Of a stretch of DNA of 32,825 nucleotides, positions 1 to 8,856 are shown one piece after another. The DNA comes from JAXGPP01 sp964436865. GTDB taxonomy: Bacteria > Planctomycetota > Planctomycetia > Pirellulales > Thermoguttaceae. Location of the stretch: assembly GCA_964436865.1 (NCBI GenBank), contig CAYTFK010000040.1:1-32825 (forward strand), given 5' to 3'. The position numbers and the translations under genes are program-made. The first letter of the stretch is position 1; the number at the start of each line of letters is the position of its first letter. A model generated the notes under the pieces. It worked only from the letters and a program-made list of their open reading frames with translations. It made no database searches and was not told where the DNA came from.

Positions 1-1
1 C

Positions 2-2278
2 TGTGCCGCGACAGCGGTCTTGGGGTTCGCCGAAGGCGAACCGCCGCGTGCGGACGACGCTCCCCTGACGGTCAACGCCGGCCCCGACTGGGTGCCGCTC
101 GACGTGTGCCTCGATATCGAGCCCGGGTCGGCGCTGGATTTCAGCGATGTCGTACCGCACCATGCGCCTGCGGGCAAGTTCGGCCGCGTCGTGGCTACCG
201 AAACGGGACATTTCGCGTTCGAAGATCGCGCCTCGCCGGTGCGGTTCTACGGTGTCGACCTGTGTTGCACCGCCCAGTTTCTGCCGCACGAGTTGGCCGA
301 CCGGCTTGCGGAGCGACTGGTGCGACTCGGTTACAACACGGTGCGAATTCATCACTACGAACGATGGCTGGTCGAACGCGGTCAGGGCGACATGCGTTTG
401 CGGGCCGACACGCTGGACCGGTTCGATTACCTCTTTGCGGCACTGAAACGGCGCGGCATCTATGTCTCGACCGATCTGTATGTCTCACGGCTCATCGCGC
501 TGGCCGATGTCTACGGCGAACGTTCCGCCGGCACGGGCGACGGTCAGGCAAAGGCCGCCGACCACGAGGACGATTGGTCGTTCGAGAACTACTACAATGT
601 CGCTCCGACCGACTTCGGGGTCCAAGACTTCAAGATGGCCGTGTACGTCAACGACCGGGCCTACGAGAACTTTAGGGGGTTTGCCCGTGCGCTGCTCAAC
701 CACCGGAATCCCTACACGAAACTCCGCTACGCCGAGGATCCCGCGCTGGCCTGGCTGAGTCTGATGAACGAGGATTGCCCCGACAACTTCATCGACGGCC
801 TTAAGGGCAGGCTGCGCGACGACTGGCAGCGTGCGTGGAACGATTGGCTCGCCGCGCACTACTCGGACCGGCGAGCTCTGGCCGACGCGTTGGGGACCTT
901 GGCTGAGGGCCAGGACCCCGCGCAGGGCTCGGTGCCGTTGCCGAGCATCCGCGGCCAGGGGCCGGGCGCCGTCACGTTCAACGCCTTTGTCGCCGACGTG
1001 CAGCAGAGTTTCTACGACCGCACGCGGACTTTTCTCCGCGACGAAATCCGCTGCCGGGCGCTGCTGAGCGACTGCAACGGGTGGACTCATCCCGTGCGGT
1101 TGCAGGCCATGCGTAGCAGGTTCGACTACGTGGACGATCACTTTTACGTGGACCACCCCCACTACCTGTCGCAACTGCGGCTACCGCCGTCTCGCAGCGG
1201 CAATGCCAATACGGTCGCTGGCGGCGGCCTTGGCTGCCGCGACTGCGCTTTCTCGCGCCTTCTCGACAAGCCGTTCACGATTACCGAATTCAACTTCTGC
1301 GGCCCGGGCCAGTTTCGCGGTTCAAGCGGCATGGTCACCGGCGCGCTGGCCGCGCTGCAGGATTGGGACGGGTTGTGGCGTCACGTCTACAGCTACAACC
1401 GCGAGAACATCACGCGCCCCGCAGCGATGTACTACTTCGACGTGGCCGCCGACCCGCTGACGCAGGCGGCCGAGCGGGCTGGCCTCTGCCTCTTCCTGCG
1501 GGGCGACCTGCAGCCGGCGGAGCATGCGGTCGCCATCACGTCGACGCCCGAAGCCCTGCTGGCGTCGGCCGCCGTCGCGCGCGACGTAACACCGGCCTGG
1601 AGCCGGCTGGCATGGCTGACTCGCGTCGGCTGGAGGGTGGGCGGCGCAGCGCGGGCCGCGGAACACGATCTTACGCTGCCGTTTTCCGGCGAGGTCGATC
1701 CGCTCGCGGCCGGCACCGAGACGGCGATTCTCGACCGCTTCGCCCAGTCGGGCTGGTTGCCCGCGGCGAACCGGGACGACTTGAAAAACAACCGCATTCA
1801 GAGCGAGAACGGTGAAGTGACGATCGACGTTCCCGCGAGCATCCTCACGGTAGACACAGCGCGCACGGCAGGCGGTTTTGCGCCTGCGGGAAAGCGCATT
1901 GAGACACGCGCCGCCACGATCGACATCCTGGATACCTCCGCGACGGTGTGGATCAGCAGCCTGGACGGCGAGCCGATCGCCCGCAGCAGGCGGCTGTTGA
2001 TCACCCACCTGACCGATTTGCAGAACACGGGCACACGCTACGGCGACCGCAATCGTCAATCGCTGCTCGAGTGGGGTCAACTGCCGCACCTGGTCCGCGC
2101 AGGCCGCGCCACCGTCACGCTGCGTCTGGAACATCCTGAGCGGGCGAGGGCGTACTCGCTGGCGGTGGACGGCAAGCGGACCGGCGAAGTTCAAGCGCGC
2201 GCCGGCGCCGGCACGCTGACAATCCCGCTCTCGGTCTCCGCCGACGGCAAAGCGCGGATGCTTTACGAAATCGAATAG
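2..2278 (+). CDS. Secreted clan GH-A glycoside hydrolase, 5' truncated by the window edge
   Basis: Probable exported glycoside hydrolase with a TIM-barrel catalytic domain. The frame is open to the left edge and codes for small and hydrophobic residues (CAATAVLGFAEG), which look like the end of a signal peptide. The true start is therefore outside the window, and the TTG at 20 is not convincing. Family signs are VRLGYNTVRIHHYE near the barrel start, LSLMNEDCP with the likely acid/base Glu at 770-772, and FTITEFNF with the likely nucleophile Glu at 1286-1288. This Asn-Glu plus later Glu pair is the clan GH-A arrangement. The last ~250 residues look like beta-rich accessory domains. It converges on the XylR-like regulator with only 19 bp between stop codons and probably shares its substrate. 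The exact GH family (GH5-, GH42-like or unassigned) and the substrate cannot be fixed by eye. Confidence 0.8.
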   Translation, partial: CAATAVLGFAEGEPPRADDAPLTVNAGPDWVPLDVCLDIEPGSALDFSDVVPHHAPAGKFGRVVATETGHFAFEDRASPVRFYGVDLCCTAQFLPHELADRLAERLVRLGYNTVRIHHYERWLVERGQGDMRLRADTLDRFDYLFAALKRRGIYVSTDLYVSRLIALADVYGERSAGTGDGQAKAADHEDDWSFENYYNVAPTDFGVQDFKMAVYVNDRAYENFRGFARALLNHRNPYTKLRYAEDPALAWLSLMNEDCPDNFIDGLKGRLRDDWQRAWNDWLAAHYSDRRALADALGTLAEGQDPAQGSVPLPSIRGQGPGAVTFNAFVADVQQSFYDRTRTFLRDEIRCRALLSDCNGWTHPVRLQAMRSRFDYVDDHFYVDHPHYLSQLRLPPSRSGNANTVAGGGLGCRDCAFSRLLDKPFTITEFNFCGPGQFRGSSGMVTGALAALQDWDGLWRHVYSYNRENITRPAAMYYFDVAADPLTQAAERAGLCLFLRGDLQPAEHAVAITSTPEALLASAAVARDVTPAWSRLAWLTRVGWRVGGAARAAEHDLTLPFSGEVDPLAAGTETAILDRFAQSGWLPAANRDDLKNNRIQSENGEVTIDVPASILTVDTARTAGGFAPAGKRIETRAATIDILDTSATVWISSLDGEPIARSRRLLITHLTDLQNTGTRYGDRNRQSLLEWGQLPHLVRAGRATVTLRLEHPERARAYSLAVDGKRTGEVQARAGAGTLTIPLSVSADGKARMLYEIE

Positions 2279-2297
2279 CACGCGTGGACATGACTGG

Positions 2298-3506
2298 TCA
2301 CCGGCGCGCTTGCGTGCGGTTGCGGTACTGGCGGGGGCTGGTGTGGAGTTCGGCTTTGAAGACCGCGGCCAGGTATTCACGGGCTCCAAAGCCGGCCAGG
2401 CGGGCCACCTCGGGGACCGGCAGGTCGGTTTCGGCCAAGAGACTCTTGGCCCGTGCCAGACGCACGCGGCGGATCTCGGCCGCCGGGCCGCGCCCCAAGA
2501 CTTCGCGGAAACGGCGTTCCAGCCAGCGCCGCGAAACGGGGACCTCCCGGAGTACATCAGCGACCTGAATCGGATCGGTGGCGTGGCTGCGGATGAACGC
2601 CACGGCGCGGGCGAGATCCGGATCGTCGACGGCCAGCGTGTCGGTTGATTGGCGCGCGACGACGCCGGTGGGCTCCAGCAGCAACGGGCCTGGCGGAGGC
2701 GGTTCGCCGCGCATCAGCCGGTCGAGCAACCTGGCTGCTTCGAAGCCGATTCGCTCGGAGGTGAGTGCGATGCCAGAAAGAGACGGGCTGCAGGCCTCGC
2801 ACAACAACTCGTCGTTGTCGGCAGCCAGCACGACAACCTGCTCGGGCACCAGGAGCCCCTCTCGCCGGCAGGCCTGGATCAACTCGCGGCCCAATTCAGT
2901 GGTCCAGGTGACGACGGCCACCGGCTTGACCAGTGATTTGAGCCAGCGGGCAAGGCTGGTCTGACGCGTGCTCCAGGCAGTGCGTGTGCCGGCGCCTGAG
3001 TCGGACGTGGTTCCAAAGAACGGGCAGTCGTTCGAGACGGCGGCGACCGCCTGGGCAAAACCGCGGTAGTGCCGATCGACATAGGCGCGATGCGTCAGCC
3101 CATAGTAGGCGAAATGGACGAAGCCGCGGTCCAGAAGGTGTTCGGCAGCCATCCGGCCCGCCGCCACCAGGTCGGTGGCCACGCGCGGGAAATCGACGCC
3201 GGGCAGTTCGATCGCCGAGATATTGACCGTCGGCACGCCGACGGCGCGGACGCGCTGCGCCGCGGCCGGTGTGCCGATGCGGGCAATGATCCCGTCGCCG
3301 CGCCAGTCCGGGGGCAGCCAGAGCGGCGTCTCCTGCCCGCCCGACTTGATCCACAAGTACCAGGTGCCGTGCTGACTGTAGTTGAGGACCCCGCGAACCA
3401 GCCGGCGGCCCCAACCCGTCGCCGTGTCGACAAGCACGGCCACGTGGGGCAGGGCTCTCTCGACCGACGTGGCGGGGCAAGCTTCGGCGGGGATTCTGGA
3501 CGGCAT
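2298..3506 (-). CDS. XylR-type transcriptional regulator (LacI-like sensor plus AraC HTH)
   Basis: Sugar-responsive transcription factor of 402 residues. Residues ~20-285 form a periplasmic-binding-protein-like effector domain (HVAVLVDTATGWGRRLVRGV at the start; GIALTSERIGFEAARLLDRL near the end, the LacI/XylR signature). Residues ~296-395 are an AraC/XylS double helix-turn-helix, with VSRRWLERRFREVLGRGP as the first recognition region and VPEVARLAGFGAREYLAAVFK as the second. This order matches E. coli XylR. The ATG at 3506 was chosen because GAGAGGAG lies 6 nt upstream; the frame stays open further up without a comparable site. A sigma70-like promoter lies just upstream. It is transcribed divergently from the dehydrogenase/GRE operon and is its obvious candidate regulator. 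The effector sugar is unknown. Confidence 0.9.
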   Translation of the reverse strand: MPSRIPAEACPATSVERALPHVAVLVDTATGWGRRLVRGVLNYSQHGTWYLWIKSGGQETPLWLPPDWRGDGIIARIGTPAAAQRVRAVGVPTVNISAIELPGVDFPRVATDLVAAGRMAAEHLLDRGFVHFAYYGLTHRAYVDRHYRGFAQAVAAVSNDCPFFGTTSDSGAGTRTAWSTRQTSLARWLKSLVKPVAVVTWTTELGRELIQACRREGLLVPEQVVVLAADNDELLCEACSPSLSGIALTSERIGFEAARLLDRLMRGEPPPPGPLLLEPTGVVARQSTDTLAVDDPDLARAVAFIRSHATDPIQVADVLREVPVSRRWLERRFREVLGRGPAAEIRRVRLARAKSLLAETDLPVPEVARLAGFGAREYLAAVFKAELHTSPRQYRNRTQARR

Positions 3507-3529
3507 CGCGGACTCCTCTCCAGCCTCCG

Positions 3530-3558
3530 ATCGTATCATCGAAGTGGCCATGTCGCAA
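3530..3558 (-). promoter_or_regulatory. Predicted sigma70-like promoter of the XylR-type regulator
   Basis: Read on the minus strand, TTGCGA (3553-3558) and TACGAT (3530-3535) are separated by 17 bp. This would start transcription near 3523, about 17 nt before the regulator's ATG and just upstream of its Shine-Dalgarno sequence. The -35 box overlaps the inverted repeat at 3554-3576, which would allow autoregulation. It is seen by inspection only. Confidence 0.45.
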
Positions 3559-3584
3559 AGTCTTACCTTTTTTGCGCATTCGCA
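3554..3584. promoter_or_regulatory. Candidate regulator operator in the divergent intergenic region
   Basis: CGCAAA (3554-3559) and TTTGCG (3571-3576) form a perfect inverted repeat with 11 nt between the arms, and TGCG/CGCA (3573-3576 and 3581-3584) form a second overlapping dyad. It lies in the 358-bp gap between the regulator and the operon it faces, in the only A/T-rich patch there. The rest of the gap (3585-3864) shows no gene; it holds the long leader of the operon. AraC/XylR proteins often bind direct repeats, so the true operator may differ. Confidence 0.35.
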
Positions 3585-3864
3585 CATTGCTTTTCCGATG
3601 GAGGGGATGCGAGAATCCGCTCATGACCTGCCGCGGCCCAAGGCCTTGTCCGCGACGATAGGGACCGGTAAACCGCCCGCTTGCCAGCCATGGCTCGCTC
3701 CCAACGCATTCGGCCGAGACCCCTGGCCGCGCCGGACGGTCGACCGCAGATCTTCGGGAAGCCGGAAAAAGCCGCGATTGGCCTGTTGACCCGGCCGGGA
3801 GGCCTGCTACGGCGGCGCGTCGTCGCAGCGACCGCGACCTTCAACGCCATTCCGGGAGGACACT

Positions 3865-5187
3865 ATGAGCATCTCGCGTCGTCAGTTTCTGAGCACTTCG
3901 GTTGCCGTCGGCGGCGCCCTGGCATTGCAGCGCGGTGCCCATGCGGCGGGGAGCGATATCCTGAGAGTCGGCCTGGTTGGCTGTGGCAGCCGGGGCGCCG
4001 GGGCCGCTTCGAACGCCATCAATGCCGATCCAGGTGTACGTCTGGTGGCCCTGGCCGACGCCTTCGCCGATCGGATCGAGGGAACCTTGAAGGCACTCAA
4101 GCAGCGGCATCCCGAGCAGGTCGATGTGGAGCCTTCGCGGTGCTTCGCAGGGTTCGATGCCTACAAGGAACTGGTGGCCAGCGGAGTGGACGTGGTCTTG
4201 CTGGCCGCGCCGCCCCATTTCCGCCCCCTGCACCTGGCGGCTGCCATCGAGGCGGGAAAACATGTGTTTGCCGAGAAGCCGGTGGCGGTCGATGCGACCG
4301 GAGTGCGGAGCGTGCTGGCGACCTGCGATTTGGCCCGCAAGAAGGATCTCTGCGTAGTGTCCGGCCTCTGCTGGCGCTACGACACGGTGATCCGCGAGAC
4401 GATCAAGCGGGTTCACGATGGGGCGATCGGCGACATCGTGGCGATGCAGAGCTCCCGCAATCTCGGCGCCCTCTGGCACCGCGGCCGCGAGCCGGAATGG
4501 ACGGAGATGGAGTTCCAGATGCGCAACTGGTACTACTTCACGTGGCTCTCCGGCGATCACAACGTCGAACAGCAGATCCACGGCATCGACAAATGCTCGT
4601 GGGCGATGCGCGACAAGCCGCCGGTAAAGGCCTGGGCCATCAGCGGGCGGCAGGTGCGGACCGAGCCGAAGTTTGGCAACATCTACGATCACCACGCGGT
4701 GGTTTACGAATACGACGACGGTGCGAGGATGTACGCCCTGGCCCGTCAGCAACCCGGCTGCTTCAACGACTACTCGGAAATACTGATGGGGACCAAGGGG
4801 CGATGCGACCTGCAGAAGGGGCGTATCGAGGGAGAGACGAACTGGGCTTTCGGCCAACAGGCGGGAGACCTGTCGGGCTACGGCGTGGCAAAGGCCCGCA
4901 AGGACGGCCTGCGGCCGATGCACCAGGTCGAGCAGGACGAGATGTTTGCCGCGATCCGCGCCGGGAAGACCATCAACAACGGCGACTACATGTGCCAGAG
5001 TACGCTGCTGGCGATCCTCGGCCGCACGGCCGGCTACACGGGCCAGGAGATCACGTGGGAGCAGATGACGGCATCGAAGCTGGACCTGTCGCCGGAGCGC
5101 TACGCTTTCGATGCGGCGCCGCCCATCCTGCCGGGTCCCAACGGAGAATACCCGGTGGCGGTGCCCGGTGTCACCGAGTTCGTTTGA
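3865..5187 (+). CDS. Tat-exported Gfo/Idh/MocA family oxidoreductase
   Basis: NAD(P)-type sugar or cyclitol oxidoreductase of 440 residues, predicted to act outside the cytoplasm. It has a twin-arginine signal (SRRQFLSTS, residues 4-12, followed by an alanine/glycine-rich stretch to ~28). A Rossmann fold follows with GxGxxG at residues 39-44 (GCGSRG). The family's cofactor and active-site motif EKP is at 137-139. The C-terminal alpha/beta domain includes the SGDHNVEQQIHGIDKCSWAM segment typical of planctomycete members. The start is supported by GGGAGGA 5 nt upstream. It is the first gene of the series that includes the permease and the glycyl radical enzyme, with 16 bp to the next gene. Such exported enzymes probably carry a tightly held nucleotide, as in glucose-fructose oxidoreductase. 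The substrate is not deducible. Confidence 0.88.
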   Translation: MSISRRQFLSTSVAVGGALALQRGAHAAGSDILRVGLVGCGSRGAGAASNAINADPGVRLVALADAFADRIEGTLKALKQRHPEQVDVEPSRCFAGFDAYKELVASGVDVVLLAAPPHFRPLHLAAAIEAGKHVFAEKPVAVDATGVRSVLATCDLARKKDLCVVSGLCWRYDTVIRETIKRVHDGAIGDIVAMQSSRNLGALWHRGREPEWTEMEFQMRNWYYFTWLSGDHNVEQQIHGIDKCSWAMRDKPPVKAWAISGRQVRTEPKFGNIYDHHAVVYEYDDGARMYALARQQPGCFNDYSEILMGTKGRCDLQKGRIEGETNWAFGQQAGDLSGYGVAKARKDGLRPMHQVEQDEMFAAIRAGKTINNGDYMCQSTLLAILGRTAGYTGQEITWEQMTASKLDLSPERYAFDAAPPILPGPNGEYPVAVPGVTEFV

Positions 5188-5203
5188 AGGCAGGATCGGT
5201 TCC

Positions 5204-6448
5204 ATGATACAGATCGGCATCGTGGGTTGCGGGCGAATCATGGCGGCGCACTTGCGCGGCTATCGGCTGCTGCGCGAAGCAGGGGTGGACGACTTCCGCA
5301 TCACGGCCCTTTGCTCCCTCACGGAAGACGAGGCCCGGATGTATCATCGCCGTGGCGAAGGCCCTCCGCAGCGGCCGGCGGTGAGCCAGTTCGCCGGGGA
5401 TCCGCTGGCCGTGGCTGACGAGTATGTATCCGACTTCCAGGACGACGTCGAGGTTCAGGTCTACTCCGATTTCCGCCGGATGATGGCCGAGGCGCCGATC
5501 ACGGCCGTGAACGATTTCACGAGCCACGCCCTGCATCACCAGGTGGCTGAGGCCGCGCTTGGGGCGGGCAAGGACCTGCTCACGGAGAAGCCAATGGCCG
5601 TTTCGGTGCGGGCCGCCCGGCGAATGTGCGCACTGGCCGAAGCCCAGCAGCGAATCCTGGGCGTGTTCCAGAGCGGGCGGTACATGGCGCGCTCCCGGCA
5701 CCTGCAATGGCTTTTCGGATCGGGCCGCCTGGGGCGTCTGCAACTGGTGCTGATCGGCAGCGTCGGCGCGCGCTGGGCGCCGAACTTCGTCGTGGCCAAC
5801 ACGCCCTGGCGTCACCGGCAAGTGGAAGGGGGCGGCATCTCGCTCGACGTGGGCGTGCACCGATTCGACTTGCTCCGCGCTTTGGCTGGCGAGATCCGCG
5901 ACATCCAGGCGCGAATCGCCGTCGTCGAACCGGTACGCTGGGGCCACGATGAACAGGGGGGTCTGACCGATCGCGTCGAGTGTGACGCGGAAGACACGGT
6001 CTATGCCTCCTTCGCCACGGTGGCGGGAGCAACGGGCGAATTGACGGCAAGCTGGGCCGGTTGTGGCGGAGGGACGATGCCGGGCACGGGGGACGTCTAT
6101 TATGCGTCCGGCGGCCGGGTCTCCGGCGATGACGTCACATTCGCCGATGGTACAACCGCCAACCTGGCCGCACTCTACGAGCAGGATTGTCCTGCCGATC
6201 GCAGAGCCAAGGACTTCCCCCTGGGGCTGACCGACACGTTCGCCCTGGCCCAGTATGAATGGCTCCAGGCGGTGCGCGAGCGCCGCCCGCCGGAGACCAG
6301 CGGACACGACGCGCTGGCAAGCCTGGCCTGCGCGTTCACGGTGCTCGAAGCCGCCCAGGCCGGCCGCTGCGTCGAGGTGGAGGAAGTGGCCTCCGGCGCG
6401 CTGGACGCGTATCAGCGGGCGATCAACGAGCATTTTGGGATTGCCTGA
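5204..6448 (+). CDS. Gfo/Idh/MocA family oxidoreductase (cytosolic)
   Basis: Sugar dehydrogenase-like protein of 414 residues without a signal peptide. The N-terminus (MIQIGIVGCGRIMAAH) is the Rossmann dinucleotide-binding strand and loop, with the third glycine of GxGxxG replaced. EKP is at residues 128-130, and GGGISLDVGVHRFDLLRAL is the conserved segment following the active-site strand. The ATG at 5204 was chosen because the Rossmann fold begins at residue 2 and the upstream in-frame extension lies within the previous gene. It is 16 bp after the exported paralogue and 3 bp before the permease, so it is almost surely co-transcribed with both. It probably oxidises or reduces a hydroxyl of the imported sugar. 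Confidence 0.9.
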   Translation: MIQIGIVGCGRIMAAHLRGYRLLREAGVDDFRITALCSLTEDEARMYHRRGEGPPQRPAVSQFAGDPLAVADEYVSDFQDDVEVQVYSDFRRMMAEAPITAVNDFTSHALHHQVAEAALGAGKDLLTEKPMAVSVRAARRMCALAEAQQRILGVFQSGRYMARSRHLQWLFGSGRLGRLQLVLIGSVGARWAPNFVVANTPWRHRQVEGGGISLDVGVHRFDLLRALAGEIRDIQARIAVVEPVRWGHDEQGGLTDRVECDAEDTVYASFATVAGATGELTASWAGCGGGTMPGTGDVYYASGGRVSGDDVTFADGTTANLAALYEQDCPADRRAKDFPLGLTDTFALAQYEWLQAVRERRPPETSGHDALASLACAFTVLEAAQAGRCVEVEEVASGALDAYQRAINEHFGIA

Positions 6449-6451
6449 ATC

Positions 6452-7762
6452 ATGACCACGGGCAGCATCGCAACCGGCGTACGGCATCGCGTGGATCCGC
6501 GGCTGTACGTGATGATGTTTTTGCAGTATGCCGTATACGGCCTGTGGCTGCCGATCGCCGCACGGTTTCTCTCCGCCGATCCGGCAGTGGGCGGGCTGGG
6601 TTTCAGCGACCTCCAGATCGGCATGGTCATTGCCGTGGCCGGTGCGATCGGCGCGCTTGCCGCCCCGTTCATCGCCGGCCAGATCGCCGATCGCTATTTC
6701 GCTCCCGCGCGGTGCCTGGCCGTACTGCTGGCCGCGGGAGGCGTGGTCAAGTTCGTCACGGCTTACCAGACGAGCTACGCGGCCTGGCTGTGGCTCTCGG
6801 TTGCCTACGCGATTCTTTTCATGCCCACGCTTTCCCTGACGAACTCGCTGGCATTGGGGCATTTGCCCGATCCGAAGCGGCAGTTTCCGGGGGTCAGGGC
6901 CGTCGGCACCGCGGCGTGGATCATCGTGGCATGGGCCTTTCCCATGGTCTGGCTGCAGTCCGAGCTGGAATTCCGCTGGCTGCCGCCTTTCTTCACCGGT
7001 AGAGAATTGCCGGACGCCCCAGCCAGGATGATTGATTCGGTGCGAGTCGCGGGCGTGGTATCCGTCGGATACGCGCTGTTCTGCTGGTTTTGTCTGCCGC
7101 ACACGCCGCCGAAGCGCGAGGCGGCGAAGACGCTTGCCTTCGCCAAGGCATTCGCCCTGCTGCGCCGCCGCTCGTTTGCGGTCCTGGTCGCCGCGACATT
7201 CATGGTGAGTGTCATCCACGGCCTCTACTTTGTGCAGATGAGCAAGTTTCTGGCGGCGATCGGACTGGACGATGCCTATATCATGCCGGCCATGTCGCTC
7301 GGCCAGTTCGCCGAGATTCTCGCACTGGCGGTGCTTGGTCCGGTACTCGCGCGGGTGGGATTCCGCACCGTCATCACGCTTGGCGCGTTGTGCTACTTCC
7401 TCAAGTACGCTTTCTTCGGCACGACGCAGTTGCCGCTGGAAGCGATCGTCGCGGCCCAGTTGATCCACGGGTTCTCGTTTGCCTTCTTCTTTGCCGCCGG
7501 CTTCATCTACGTCGACCGCCTCGCGCCGCCCGATACACGATATTCCGCGCAGACCGTTTTCATGCTGGTAATCCTGGGCATTGGGCCGCTGGTGGCCGGT
7601 CCGCTGAACGGCTGGCTGTCCCGCTGGTGCACGTCGGCGAGCGGCAGGCTTGACTATTCCTTGTTCTGGTACATCGCTGCGGGAGTCGGCCTGGTCGCTG
7701 CCGTACTGGTGGCCGGGTTGTTCCGCGACGAGACAGTGGCAGCCTCTGAAGCAACAGAGTGA
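6452..7762 (+). CDS. MFS permease, nucleoside:H+ symporter-like
   Basis: Integral inner-membrane transporter of 436 residues with about 12 hydrophobic helices. The first helix region (MMFLQYAVYGLWLPIAARFL) and the DLQIGMVIAVAGAIGALAAPFIAGQIADRYF segment, with the MFS loop 2-3 motif, resemble the NupG/XapB nucleoside:H+ symporter family. In planctomycetes such proteins often sit in sugar catabolic clusters. It begins 3 bp after the preceding dehydrogenase and is followed after 14 bp by another. By context it imports the pathway substrate, either a sugar, a cyclitol or a nucleoside-like glycoside. The family call is good; the substrate is inference. Confidence 0.87.
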   Translation: MTTGSIATGVRHRVDPRLYVMMFLQYAVYGLWLPIAARFLSADPAVGGLGFSDLQIGMVIAVAGAIGALAAPFIAGQIADRYFAPARCLAVLLAAGGVVKFVTAYQTSYAAWLWLSVAYAILFMPTLSLTNSLALGHLPDPKRQFPGVRAVGTAAWIIVAWAFPMVWLQSELEFRWLPPFFTGRELPDAPARMIDSVRVAGVVSVGYALFCWFCLPHTPPKREAAKTLAFAKAFALLRRRSFAVLVAATFMVSVIHGLYFVQMSKFLAAIGLDDAYIMPAMSLGQFAEILALAVLGPVLARVGFRTVITLGALCYFLKYAFFGTTQLPLEAIVAAQLIHGFSFAFFFAAGFIYVDRLAPPDTRYSAQTVFMLVILGIGPLVAGPLNGWLSRWCTSASGRLDYSLFWYIAAGVGLVAAVLVAGLFRDETVAASEATE

Positions 7763-7776
7763 CTTGCGAGGAGACG

Positions 7777-8844
7777 ATGACGAAGACATACCGCATCGGC
7801 GTCGCCGGCCTGACGCACGATCATGTGTGGGGCAACCTGGACGATGTGGCCGCGTCGGCGAACGGGCACCTGGCGGCAGTCGCCGATCCGCACCAGCCGC
7901 TGCGTGATCGCGCCACGCAACAATATGGCTGTGCGGCCTACGCGGACTATCGAGAAATGGTCGACCGCGAGTCGCTCGATGTGTTGTACGTGTTCTGCGA
8001 CAACGCCCAAGGGGCGGTGGTCGGCGCCTGGGCCGCCCGGCAGGGCCTGCACGTGCTGGTCGAGAAACCGATGGCAGCCACGCTGGACGGCGCCGAGCGC
8101 CTGATGGCGGCCACGCAGGCGGCCGGCGTGCGACTGATGATCAACTGGCCGGTCGTGTGGCGGCCCCAGGTTCAAGCGGCGTTGGACATCGCCACACAGC
8201 CCGAGTTCGGCCGGATCTGGCAACTCACGCACCGGGCAGGGCATGGCGGGCCGGAAGCCGAATGTTCGTCCTATTTTCGCGACTGGATTCTCGATCCGAA
8301 ACGCAACGGCGCCGGCGCCCTGGTGGACCTGTGCTGCTATGGGGTCAATATGGCCCAGGCACTGCTGGGCCGGCCGGAACGGGTGACGGCCGCGACAGGA
8401 CAGTGGTACGAGCCGGCGCTGCCCGTGGAAGACCACGCGGTCGTGATCATGAGCTATCCCAAAGCGATGGCGACGGTCGAAGGCGCGTGGGGCCAGGTGG
8501 GCCAGCCCGTGACGGGCTACCTGGCCACGATTTGGGGTACACGCGGATCCGTGACGCTCGGCCCGGGACGCGGCGGACGCCTGTGGGCGACCCTTGCCGG
8601 ACAACCGGCCAATGTTGAAATCGCACCGCCATCTCCGGCGCCGCATATGGCCAACGGCACGGCCCACTTCCTGTGGGCCCTGGAGACGGGCAGCGAGTTC
8701 TATCCCTTGTGCCGGCCTGCCGTGTGCCGCGATACGCAGGAGGTGCTCGATGCCGCGATCCGTTCCGCGCGGGTAGGCGCCGGCGTCGCGCTGCCGCAGC
8801 AATCGGCCGGCCCGCTTTGCACGTCCGATTGCTTCCGGAGGTAA
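7777..8844 (+). CDS. Gfo/Idh/MocA family oxidoreductase with an atypical Rossmann loop
   Basis: Cytosolic 355-residue protein. The fold is recognised by strand and loop IGVAGLTHDHVWGN at 7-20, ADP-binding strand LAAVADPHQ, and EKP at residues 96-98 followed by MAATLDGAERL. The usual GxGxxG loop is absent and replaced by GLTHDHVWG, so cofactor contact differs from classical members. GALVDLCCYGVNMAQALLG is the family's substrate-domain segment. The ATG at 7777 follows GCGAGGAG by 5 nt. An in-frame GTG at 7759 overlaps the permease stop and was rejected for lack of a ribosome binding site. It lies between the permease and the radical enzyme pair in the operon. Confidence 0.86.
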   Translation: MTKTYRIGVAGLTHDHVWGNLDDVAASANGHLAAVADPHQPLRDRATQQYGCAAYADYREMVDRESLDVLYVFCDNAQGAVVGAWAARQGLHVLVEKPMAATLDGAERLMAATQAAGVRLMINWPVVWRPQVQAALDIATQPEFGRIWQLTHRAGHGGPEAECSSYFRDWILDPKRNGAGALVDLCCYGVNMAQALLGRPERVTAATGQWYEPALPVEDHAVVIMSYPKAMATVEGAWGQVGQPVTGYLATIWGTRGSVTLGPGRGGRLWATLAGQPANVEIAPPSPAPHMANGTAHFLWALETGSEFYPLCRPAVCRDTQEVLDAAIRSARVGAGVALPQQSAGPLCTSDCFRR

Positions 8845-8856
8845 GGCGCCGCACCT

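Noticed and set aside
3681..5207. 508-codon plus-strand frame
   Set aside because: Same-strand frameshadow of the Tat-exported Gfo/Idh; its product is arginine/glycine-rich with no domain.
5171..7789. 872-codon open frame on the minus strand
   Set aside because: It runs antisense through two Gfo/Idh genes and the permease, all with clear motifs and ribosome binding sites. Its protein is low-complexity (Arg, Gln, Gly, His) and it reflects high GC at third positions.
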